Shown one piece after another: positions 1 to 4,900 of a DNA stretch of 6,763 nt. The stretch comes from Spirochaetia bacterium. Its GTDB lineage: Bacteria; Spirochaetota; UBA4802; UBA5550. A model generated the notes under the pieces. It was not told where the DNA came from and did not search any database. It worked only from the letters and a program-made list of their open reading frames with translations. Position numbers and translations under genes: made by a program. Within the stretch, counting starts at the first letter, position 1. Every line of letters begins with the position of its first letter. The stretch spans positions 1-6,763 of the forward strand of contig JAITPE010000123.1 of assembly GCA_031289575.1 (NCBI GenBank), in the 5' to 3' direction.

Positions 1-957
1 CTTCACCTCCCACAACCCGGCCTTGAGGTAGGGACTTCCCGGCGTCAAAAAATCCCACGACTCATTGCCGTAAAAAACAAGTTTCCATCCGCACGGATGG
101 AAACTCATGTATTCCTCCCTGCTTATGCCTAAAGTATTTACCGCGGAAAAAACATAACCGCGCGGCGCGAGGCTGCCGAGCAGCTCGTGCGCCGCGCGGT
201 AGTTCTTGCGCACGGAGAAACTCCTCTTCTTGTTCCTTGAAAAAGTAGGAGGATCTATCACAATCAATTGAAACTCATCGCCCTTTTTCTTGAGCCGCCG
301 CGCGTACTCAAGGGCGTCGGCCTGTATAAAGTCGCGCTTGTCAACAGCAAGGCTGTTGAGCGCGTAGTTCTCTTCGGCGCGCTCAAGCGCGCTGCGCGAA
401 AGATCCACATTCACCGCGTGCGCCGTCCCGTTGACAAGCGCGTGAACAGAGAAAATTCCGGTGTAGCAAAATAAATTGAGCATCTTTTCCGGCGGCGCGC
501 TTTTATAAAAAACAGCAAGCTCATTCCGTATTTCCCGCATGTCGAGAAAAATTCCTTGGTTCCGCCCCTCGGTGAGACCGGGGGCAAGCCGCATTCCGTT
601 TTGGCGCACGGTAAAATCCGCGGCCGGCCGCACGCCGCCGATCAAAAAACTTTCGCGCGGCGCGGGCGTCTTCTCCCTGCTTCTCAAAAAAATTCCCTTA
701 ACTTCAACCGGCATGTTTGGCAGCGCGGTCACAAGCGCGTTATGGTAAGTTTTATTAAGACCGATATTTTCCTCACTCTTTTCAAGCAGCCTGCCGTCAT
801 AAGATTGAACAAGCAGGAACTGCCCGAACCGGTCAATGGCAAGCCCCGGAAGCCCGTCGGCTTTGCCGTTTACAATACGGAAACAATCCGTATCCTCAAG
901 TTTAAACAATCCGGCGCGCCGCTCAAAGGCTTTTTTTAAAAGATACTCAAGGTTCAT
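1..957 (-). CDS. RlmI/RlmK-like class I SAM-dependent rRNA methyltransferase, no PUA domain, 3' end beyond window
   Basis: My own minus-strand translation from the ATG at 957 gives 319 open codons to the window edge, with no stop, so the C-terminus is missing. The family (YccW/RlmI-like, COG1092) methylates cytosine C5 or guanine in 23S rRNA using S-adenosylmethionine. Visible landmarks in order are an N-terminal segment with DGLPGLAIDRFG (residues 34-45), GLTEGRNQGIFLDMRE (127-142), the SAM-binding motif LNLFCYTGIFSVHA (160-173), an acidic motif VDLSRSALERAEENYALN (184-201), and the catalytic-loop motif VIDPPTFSRNKK (233-244). E. coli RlmI has about 75 extra N-terminal residues forming a PUA domain; this protein starts after that point. 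No clear Shine-Dalgarno precedes the ATG, and the gene overlaps the end of eda by 11 bp, suggesting translational coupling. The rRNA target cannot be read from the sequence. The coding region is rich in GCGC words and carries several strong inverted repeats. Confidence 0.92.
   Translation of the reverse strand, partial: MNLEYLLKKAFERRAGLFKLEDTDCFRIVNGKADGLPGLAIDRFGQFLLVQSYDGRLLEKSEENIGLNKTYHNALVTALPNMPVEVKGIFLRSREKTPAPRESFLIGGVRPAADFTVRQNGMRLAPGLTEGRNQGIFLDMREIRNELAVFYKSAPPEKMLNLFCYTGIFSVHALVNGTAHAVNVDLSRSALERAEENYALNSLAVDKRDFIQADALEYARRLKKKGDEFQLIVIDPPTFSRNKKRSFSVRKNYRAAHELLGSLAPRGYVFSAVNTLGISREEYMSFHPCGWKLVFYGNESWDFLTPGSPYLKAGLWEVK
80..105. repeat. Perfect 11-bp inverted repeat, 4-nt loop, inside the methyltransferase gene
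   Basis: The arms AGTTTCCATCC (80-90) and GGATGGAAACT (95-105) are exact reverse complements separated by GCAC. The repeat lies within codons for residues 285-293 (around SFHPCGWKL). No T-run follows on either strand at the distance expected for an intrinsic terminator. Confidence 0.9.
157..200. repeat. GC-rich 12-bp inverted repeat with nested inner stem
   Basis: The arms ACCGCGCGGCGC (157-168) and GCGCCGCGCGGT (189-200) are exact reverse complements. The 20-nt interior itself folds: CTGC (172-175) can pair with GCAG (180-183) around the triplet CGA, flanked by GAG and CTC with small bulges. The combined structure is about 19 bp long. It encodes YRAAHELLGSLAPRG of the methyltransferase, so it is coding sequence and not a terminator; no U-tract follows on the minus strand. 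Confidence 0.88.
333..364. repeat. Hairpin with 8-bp perfect inner stem and 5-bp outer stem
   Basis: TCAACAGC (341-348) and GCTGTTGA (352-359) are perfect arms around an AAG loop. Outside them CGCGC (333-337) pairs with GCGCG (360-364), leaving TTG (338-340) as a bulge. It lies in the methyltransferase gene in the segment encoding ALNSLAVDKR. Confidence 0.8.
564..585. repeat. GC-rich hairpin, 9 bp with one bulged base
   Basis: GCCCC-T-CGGT (564-573) pairs with ACCG-GGGGC (577-585) around a GAG loop, with T569 bulged. It is inside the methyltransferase coding region, over the codons for APGLTEG. Confidence 0.7.
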
Positions 958-1588
958 GCGATTTAAGGATGGATGCGGTAATTGCGGCGCGCTCTTCGAC
1001 AGCCTTAAAGTCTTTTGCCGCAATGAGTCCGCGCTCGGCAATCCATGACATGCCGCACGCTATGACTCTTGCGGCCTTCAGGTATTCGCCAAGATTTGAC
1101 GCGTCTATGCCGCCTGTAGGCATGAGGTGAAATTCCCGCGACGCAAAGGGAGCGCTTATAGCGTTGATATAAGCGCTCCCGCCGAGAAGGGCCGCCGGAA
1201 ATATCTTTATTATTTTGCAAAACTTCAAGGCGGCCATGATCTCTGTGGGCGTAGCTGCCCCCGGAATGAAAGGCATACCGAGGCCCTCCGCGGCCGAGAT
1301 TATGCCGCTGTCAAAACCGGCGGAAACGGCGAAGGACGCTCCGGCGTTCTTCGCCGCTTGCAGGGAGCGGATATCGGCAACGCTTCCGGCCCCTACTGTG
1401 AGTTCCGGGAAGTTCTTTGCCGCTGCTTCTATACAGTCAAGGGCCGCCTCTGTGCGCAGGGTTATTTCGAGAAAGGGGAGCCCGCGGCGCGCAAGTACCT
1501 CGGAGAGATTCAGCGCGTCGGCGGGATCGTCCAAAACCGCGACGGTCACAAGCTTGTGTTTTTTCAGCTCTGCTGCAATATCAGACAT
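947..1588 (-). CDS. eda: 2-dehydro-3-deoxy-6-phosphogluconate / 4-hydroxy-2-oxoglutarate aldolase
   Basis: This class I Schiff-base aldolase cleaves KDPG to pyruvate and glyceraldehyde 3-phosphate, the last Entner-Doudoroff step; many family members also act on 4-hydroxy-2-oxoglutarate. The 213 residues equal the length of E. coli Eda. Visible features are LEITLRTEAAL (40-50) with the catalytic Glu41 and Arg45, VGAGS (65-69), FIPGAATPTE (107-116), IKIFPAA (127-133) with Schiff-base Lys128, and the phosphate-binding PTGGI (157-161) and GMSW (179-182). E. coli has FPAE and GGSW at the last two catalytic-loop and phosphate-loop positions, so FPAA and GMSW are mild departures. Chosen start is the ATG at 1588, giving a normal N-terminus, although no strong ribosome-binding site precedes it. 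It follows the VOC gene by 20 bp and overlaps the methyltransferase start. No edd dehydratase is in the window, so the physiological substrate is uncertain. Confidence 0.93.
   Translation of the reverse strand: MSDIAAELKKHKLVTVAVLDDPADALNLSEVLARRGLPFLEITLRTEAALDCIEAAAKNFPELTVGAGSVADIRSLQAAKNAGASFAVSAGFDSGIISAAEGLGMPFIPGAATPTEIMAALKFCKIIKIFPAALLGGSAYINAISAPFASREFHLMPTGGIDASNLGEYLKAARVIACGMSWIAERGLIAAKDFKAVEERAAITASILKSHEP
1148..1180. repeat. Perfect 13-bp inverted repeat, 7-nt loop, inside eda
   Basis: The arms GGGAGCGCTTATA (1148-1160) and TATAAGCGCTCCC (1168-1180) match exactly around GCGTTGA. It lies over the codons for GSAYINAISAP (residues 137-147 of the aldolase). No U-tract follows on the minus strand, so it is not a standard terminator. 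It is the longest perfect inverted repeat I found in the window. Confidence 0.92.
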
Positions 1589-1608
1589 TTAAAGAGCCGT
1601 ATTATGAG

Positions 1609-1977
1609 CTATACTATTTTGGGGTAAGCAAGCTCGATTCTGTTGCCGTCGGGGTCGGTGAATACCAACAGTTGGCCGCTCCGGATATTTTCGGGACCGT
1701 AAACTATTGGTATCTGGAGCTCCTCAAGCTCCTCAGCGGCATCATCAAAATCTCCCTCATCAACAAAAAAAGAAACAACGCACCCGGAATCGTGCGCCGA
1801 AAAACTTTTATTTTCGGTAAGGGCGAGAACCATTTCTCCTATTTTGAGGTAAGCGGTACCGGCGTTGCTGAGTTTCTCAATGAGGTCAAAATCAAACAGG
1901 TCTTTGTAAAAAGCTATTGATTTTTCAAGATCAGAAACGGTCAAGCCGACGGTATTTATGCTTTCGATTATAATCAT
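1609..1977 (-). CDS. VOC-family (glyoxalase/bleomycin-resistance-like) small protein
   Basis: The 122 residues form one pair of VOC half-modules. The N-terminal strand and helix are INTVGLTVSDLEKSIAFY (7-24), followed by AYLKIGEMVLAL (42-53), the second half starting near VVSFFVDEGDFDDAAEEL (67-84), and the closing DPDGNRIELAYP (108-119). VOC enzymes usually bind a metal through His/Glu residues. Here the first His (normally INHVGL) is Thr9, the second-position acid in the VLEL-type strand is Ala52, and the third His is absent; only Glu115 remains. That argues against a classical glyoxalase I and leaves a ligand-binding or atypical enzyme as options. The start at 1977 is supported by an AGAGGA site just upstream. 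It is the first gene of the minus-strand operon with eda. Substrate unknown. Confidence 0.9.
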   Translation of the reverse strand: MIIIESINTVGLTVSDLEKSIAFYKDLFDFDLIEKLSNAGTAYLKIGEMVLALTENKSFSAHDSGCVVSFFVDEGDFDDAAEELEELQIPIVYGPENIRSGQLLVFTDPDGNRIELAYPKIV

Positions 1978-1980
1978 ATT

Positions 1981-1987
1981 TCCTCTT
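1981..1987 (-). promoter_or_regulatory. Ribosome-binding site of the VOC gene
   Basis: On the minus strand AAGAGGA sits three bases before the ATG at 1977. Spacing is short but the match is good, and it fixes the start of the VOC gene. Confidence 0.65.
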
Positions 1988-2140
1988 GGATGTCATATTT
2001 TTTTTCATCTATTTTTAATCAACGAGAAATAAGCCTTCTTAAAAACATTAAAATTGTCAATCATTAATTCAGAGAAGCAAATTATTTTTAAGGTTTTTTC
2101 TCTCGCCTCTTTTAAGGCATCTTCCTGCGGGCGCTTTGCT

Positions 2141-2159
2141 ATATTTTGCGGCAAAATAT
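2141..2159. promoter_or_regulatory. Perfect 19-bp palindrome, probable operator upstream of pgi
   Basis: ATATTTTGC-G-GCAAAATAT has two exact 9-bp arms around a single central base at 2150. A one-base loop cannot form an RNA hairpin of full length, so a DNA site for a dimeric regulator is the more natural reading. It ends 7 bp before the TTGACA hexamer, placing its centre about 54 bp upstream of the expected transcription start. That position suits an activator or an upstream repressor site. The regulator is not in the window. Confidence 0.6.
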
Positions 2160-2166
2160 TTTCTGC

Positions 2167-2196
2167 TTGACATTTTTTGCGTTTTTATAGTTATAA
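2167..2196 (+). promoter_or_regulatory. Sigma70-type promoter for pgi operon
   Basis: A perfect TTGACA (2167-2172) is followed after 18 bp by TTATAA (2191-2196) in an AT-rich stretch. Transcription would start near 2203-2205 and leave a leader of about 57 nt before the pgi ATG. This is the best promoter match in the window. TATAAA at 2192-2197 with a 19-bp spacer is the alternative reading. Confidence 0.6.
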
Positions 2197-2208
2197 AATT
2201 GTGGAGCT

Positions 2209-2227
2209 TTTCTATATTCTGTAGAAA
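2209..2227. repeat. Short dyad in the pgi leader
   Basis: TTTCTA (2209-2214) and TAGAAA (2222-2227) are perfect 6-bp arms around TATTCTG. It would fall just downstream of the predicted transcription start, so it could be an operator half-site pair or a weak leader hairpin. A dyad this short can occur by chance. Confidence 0.3.
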
Positions 2228-2261
2228 TATCCGCGGAGCAAGTACATAAAAGGGCAATAAT

Positions 2262-3884
2262 ATGATAATTACAGAGAGAGAAGAGTGGCGGAATCTTGCA
2301 GCCCATTATGAAAAAATAAAGCATGCGCACCTGCGAGATCTGTTCTCGGAAGACAAAAACAGGACCGAGTCGCTGTCGCTTTTTGACGAAGGTATTCTGT
2401 TTGATTATTCCAAGAACAGAATCACGGGCGAAACAATGAAACTGCTTTTGCGCGCGGCCGAGGCCTCGGGCCTTGCCGAAAAAATTGAGGACATGTTCAG
2501 CGGGAAGCCCATAAATCAGACCGAAAACAGGGCGGTGCTTCATACCGCGCTGCGCAATCTTTCAAATGAACCCGTTTTTGTTGACGGGCGCGATGTCATG
2601 CCCGATGTGCGCGCCGTGCTTGCCAAAATGAAGGATTTCTCCGAGCGGGTGCGCAGCGGGCAATGGCGGGGATTCTCGGGCAAGCCCATAAAGAATATTG
2701 TAAATATAGGCATAGGCGGCTCGGACCTGGGGCCCGCAATGGCTGCCGAGGCATTGAGCTTTTACGCCGACCGGAAGCTGAACTTCTTTTTTGTCTCCAA
2801 TATTGATGACGCGCATATCGCCGAAACAATCAGAATGTGCGCTCCCGATGAAACGCTGTTCATCATCGCTTCCAAAACATTCACCACTCAGGAAACAATG
2901 ACAAACGCCGAAAGCGCAAAGAGCTGGATTCTTGAAGCCGCGGGCGGAAACCGCTGCGCGACAGCGTCTCATTTTGTAGCTCTCTCAACGAATACCGAAG
3001 CTGTCTCCGCCTTTGGAATAGATACTGCGAACATGTTTGAATTTTGGGACTGGGTAGGCGGAAGGTATTCCCTCACTTCGGCAATAGGACTTCCGGTTAT
3101 GACGGCCATTGGGTACGATAACTTCATGGCCCTGCTGTCCGGTTTCCACTCCATGGACAATCACTTCAGAAGAACATCCTTTGATAAGAACATTCCCTTG
3201 CTCATGGGACTTCTGGGAGTATGGTACAATAATTTTTTCGGATGCGAAACTCACGCGGTTCTGCCCTATTCGCAGTACCTCCGCCGCTTTACGGCATATT
3301 TGCAGCAGGCCGACATGGAGTCGAACGGTAAGAGTGCTGACCGGAACGGACAGCCGATTGCCTACCAGACCGGGAGCGTTGTCTGGGGCGAGGCCGGCAC
3401 AAACGGACAGCATTCTTTTTACCAGTTGATTCATCAGGGCACAAAGCTCATTCCGGCCGATTTCATAGGATTTGTTAATTCTCTCAACGCGATAGGTGAT
3501 CATCAGCACAAGTTGATGGCAAATTTCTTTGCCCAGACCCAGGCGCTTGCCTTCGGCAGAACCGGGCAGGAGGTGACGGCGCTTGGAACTGCGCCCGCGC
3601 TTGTTCCGCATAAGGTGTTTGCGGGAAATCATCCGACAAATACAATACTCATGGATAAACTGACGCCCGAAAATTTAGGCCGCCTTATAGCAATGTATGA
3701 GCACAAGATTTTTACTCAGGGAGTAATATGGAATGTGAACTCATTTGACCAGTGGGGCGTTGAACTTGGGAAGGAGCTGGCTAAAAAAATACTCTCTGAT
3801 TTTACAGGCGCCGGGGCCGATTCGGCTCACGATGCGAGCACAAAAAAACTTGTAAACTTTTATCGTGATAACCGGCAAAAATAA
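2262..3884 (+). CDS. pgi: Glucose-6-phosphate isomerase
   Basis: This cytosolic enzyme interconverts glucose 6-phosphate and fructose 6-phosphate in glycolysis and gluconeogenesis. The 540 residues match the E. coli-type Pgi (549). Seen in order are the SIS-domain sugar-phosphate motif [18 protein letters not shown] (148-165), the phosphate loop [14 protein letters not shown] (203-216), the family signature [14 protein letters not shown] (263-276), MESNGKS (352-358) with catalytic Glu353, [13 protein letters not shown] (376-388) with His384, and the second signature [10 protein letters not shown] (495-504) with Lys504. All key residues are present. The start at 2262 has a weak AAAGGG site 7 bases upstream and a normal N-terminus. 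The gene lies behind a strong-looking promoter and an operator-like palindrome. Its stop is one base from the ATG of the downstream phosphatase, so the two are probably co-translated. Confidence 0.98.
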   Translation: MIITEREEWRNLAAHYEKIKHAHLRDLFSEDKNRTESLSLFDEGILFDYSKNRITGETMKLLLRAAEASGLAEKIEDMFSGKPINQTENRAVLHTALRNLSNEPVFVDGRDVMPDVRAVLAKMKDFSERVRSGQWRGFSGKPIKNIVNIGIGGSDLGPAMAAEALSFYADRKLNFFFVSNIDDAHIAETIRMCAPDETLFIIASKTFTTQETMTNAESAKSWILEAAGGNRCATASHFVALSTNTEAVSAFGIDTANMFEFWDWVGGRYSLTSAIGLPVMTAIGYDNFMALLSGFHSMDNHFRRTSFDKNIPLLMGLLGVWYNNFFGCETHAVLPYSQYLRRFTAYLQQADMESNGKSADRNGQPIAYQTGSVVWGEAGTNGQHSFYQLIHQGTKLIPADFIGFVNSLNAIGDHQHKLMANFFAQTQALAFGRTGQEVTALGTAPALVPHKVFAGNHPTNTILMDKLTPENLGRLIAMYEHKIFTQGVIWNVNSFDQWGVELGKELAKKILSDFTGAGADSAHDASTKKLVNFYRDNRQK

Positions 3885-3922
3885 AATGCTGAAAAAGAAG
3901 GTACTGAAAAATAAAATGCTGA
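3877..3922 (+). repeat. 16-bp direct repeat with 30-bp period at the phosphatase start
   Basis: AAAAATAAAATGCTGA occurs exactly at 3877-3892 and 3907-3922. The first copy spans the pgi stop codon and the ATG at 3886; the second carries a second in-frame ATG at 3916. The 30-bp period keeps frame, so the protein repeats the block KNKML. It looks like a tandem duplication that copied a start codon context. Confidence 0.85.
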
Positions 3923-4830
3923 TTGATAAAACGCCGGAGGTAAATTCGTTTGAGAAAAAGCTGAAGCATTTTGATATTCTTCATTCCGAGGCCAGCGTTG
4001 TGCGTGAGCAGGATAAATTTCTTGTGCGCAGCCTGTTCGAAAATTTTTCGCAGAAAGAGCTTACGGTCGGAATCGGATTTCAGAGGGCGTACGGCTCGGT
4101 GTTGTCGGGTGATTATTTTGATTTGATAAACCTTCCGGACGGCCGGCTCATGTTTGTATTTACCGATGTAAGCGGCCACGGACTGCCGGCATACACCACG
4201 CTCATAAGGCTGCGCTCGGCAATTACTCTGGCGGTGAAAGAAGCGAAGCGCGTTTATGAACTCCGCCGCACTATTGATACGGCCGCGCTTGTAAACGATA
4301 TAAGCGCGAAGTTTACCGATATTATGGACGAATCGAACTCCGATGATTTCGCCTGTATGATATTTACTTTTATATCGAACTCCGATGACGGACGCTACCT
4401 GCTCAAAATATATAACCGCGGCATGCTCTTTCCGATAGTGCTCAAGCGTCCGCGAAGCGATATTCAGCTTGTAAATCTCAACTATCCGGAGCGCGGCTGG
4501 GAGCCGAAACGCGGTTTTTATCTCGGAAAGAATATACACAAGCTGCTTGGAGAACGCTATTTTGATGTGCCCGAGCTCACTTACTTCATAGACCGGGGAG
4601 ATTCGATTTTTTTCTACAGTGACGGTATAAGCGAGGCTTATAACGCTAAAGGCTCTGAAGAATTCGGTGACAGGCGCATTGAGGACGTTTTAAGGGATTA
4701 TGCCGGATTATTTCCTCATGTAATAGTTGACGAATTGTTCAGAAATGTGTATTCTTTCATAGGCAGCCCTGAAGGGCAAAAGGACGATATGACCGCGGTA
4801 CTAATCGGGTTCCCGTCCGATATAAAATAA
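3886..4830 (+). CDS. Stand-alone SpoIIE/RsbU-type PPM serine/threonine phosphatase
   Basis: PPM-fold phosphatases of this class use two Mn/Mg ions to dephosphorylate phosphoserine or phosphothreonine, classically on anti-sigma-factor antagonists. With the ATG at 3886 the protein has 314 residues. Metal-binding motifs are GDYFD (75-79), DVSGHG (94-99), YSDGISEA (244-251) and KDDMT (299-303), all intact. The usual NAGH segment reads NRGM (177-180). Only about 55 residues precede the catalytic domain; they are lysine-rich with no PAS, GAF, receiver or transmembrane segment that I can see. Start choice is uncertain: a GTG at 3865 would overlap pgi by 20 bases, and an ATG at 3916 lies 14 bases after AGAAGG. 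Tight coupling to pgi implies co-expression. No antagonist or anti-sigma partner is in the window, so the target is unknown. Confidence 0.93.
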   Translation: MLKKKVLKNKMLIDKTPEVNSFEKKLKHFDILHSEASVVREQDKFLVRSLFENFSQKELTVGIGFQRAYGSVLSGDYFDLINLPDGRLMFVFTDVSGHGLPAYTTLIRLRSAITLAVKEAKRVYELRRTIDTAALVNDISAKFTDIMDESNSDDFACMIFTFISNSDDGRYLLKIYNRGMLFPIVLKRPRSDIQLVNLNYPERGWEPKRGFYLGKNIHKLLGERYFDVPELTYFIDRGDSIFFYSDGISEAYNAKGSEEFGDRRIEDVLRDYAGLFPHVIVDELFRNVYSFIGSPEGQKDDMTAVLIGFPSDIK

Positions 4831-4869
4831 AATCTTGACAGTAAAACAAGTTTTTAAAAAAAATTAAAA

Positions 4870-4888
4870 TGCTGCCGGGTATGCAGCA
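4870..4888 (+). other. Hairpin in the gltA leader, just before its ribosome-binding site
   Basis: TGCTGC (4870-4875) and GCAGCA (4883-4888) are perfect arms around CGGGTAT. The stem ends directly at the AGAGGAG site, so folding could alter access to it. The 70-bp gap 4831-4900 also contains TTGACA at 4835-4840, but no good -10 at normal spacing. No U-tract follows, so a terminator is unlikely. Confidence 0.5.
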
Positions 4889-4895
4889 AGAGGAG
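4889..4895 (+). promoter_or_regulatory. Strong ribosome-binding site of citrate synthase
   Basis: AGAGGAG lies five bases before the ATG at 4901. It is the best Shine-Dalgarno match in the plus-strand unit and fixes the gltA start, suggesting higher translation than for pgi or the phosphatase. Confidence 0.8.
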
Positions 4896-4900
4896 AAGAC

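Larger units (their letters stand above)
1978..2261. other. AT-rich divergent intergenic region between the VOC gene and pgi
   Basis: This 284-bp spacer separates two operons read in opposite directions. It holds the VOC ribosome-binding site at its left end, a perfect 19-bp palindrome at 2141-2159, a sigma70-like promoter at 2167-2196, a small dyad at 2209-2227 and a weak AAAGGG ribosome-binding site at 2249-2254 before pgi. The word TTTTAAGG occurs twice, at 2086-2093 and 2110-2117. I found no convincing promoter for the minus-strand operon: a TTGACA on the minus strand at 2060-2055 lacks a good -10 partner. Open frames in this spacer have no recognisable protein features. Confidence 0.8.

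Noticed and set aside
268..1048. Plus-strand open frames of 68-127 codons in the first kilobase
   Set aside because: The minus strand here encodes a continuous methyltransferase with all family motifs, so these are shadow frames.
1547..1558. 12-bp palindrome CACAAGCTTGTG followed by a T-run on the plus strand
   Set aside because: It has no loop, lies near the start of eda, and the T-run is on the antisense strand; 12-bp palindromes are expected once or twice by chance in a window this size.
1716..1732. GGAGCT/AGCTCC inverted repeat in the VOC gene
   Set aside because: It arises from repeated Glu-Glu-Leu codons (a coding direct repeat), so no special structure is needed to explain it.
1127..1920. 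Plus-strand open frames of 125-167 codons across eda and the VOC gene
   Set aside because: They run antisense to two well-supported genes, overlap each other in different frames and show no motif.
2032..2060. Possible minus-strand promoter for the VOC operon, TTGACA at 2060-2055
   Set aside because: At 16-19 bp spacing the -10 region reads like AAGGCT, with no acceptable TATAAT match.
2069..2543. Minus-strand open frames in the spacer and early pgi
   Set aside because: They have no recognisable features, and one crosses the pgi promoter and start; the spacer is better explained as regulatory DNA.
2985..3632. A 215-codon minus-strand open frame opposite pgi
   Set aside because: It is fully antisense to the conserved pgi core and has no recognisable protein character.
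3802..4539. A 245-codon minus-strand open frame opposite the phosphatase
   Set aside because: It lies antisense to a gene with intact catalytic motifs, crosses the pgi/phosphatase junction and shows no domain features; it reflects codon bias on the other strand.
4835..4870. Possible separate gltA promoter with TTGACA at 4835-4840
   Set aside because: The only good -10 (TAAAAT at 4865-4870) is 24 bp away, too far for a sigma70 promoter; A-runs occupy the normal spacing.
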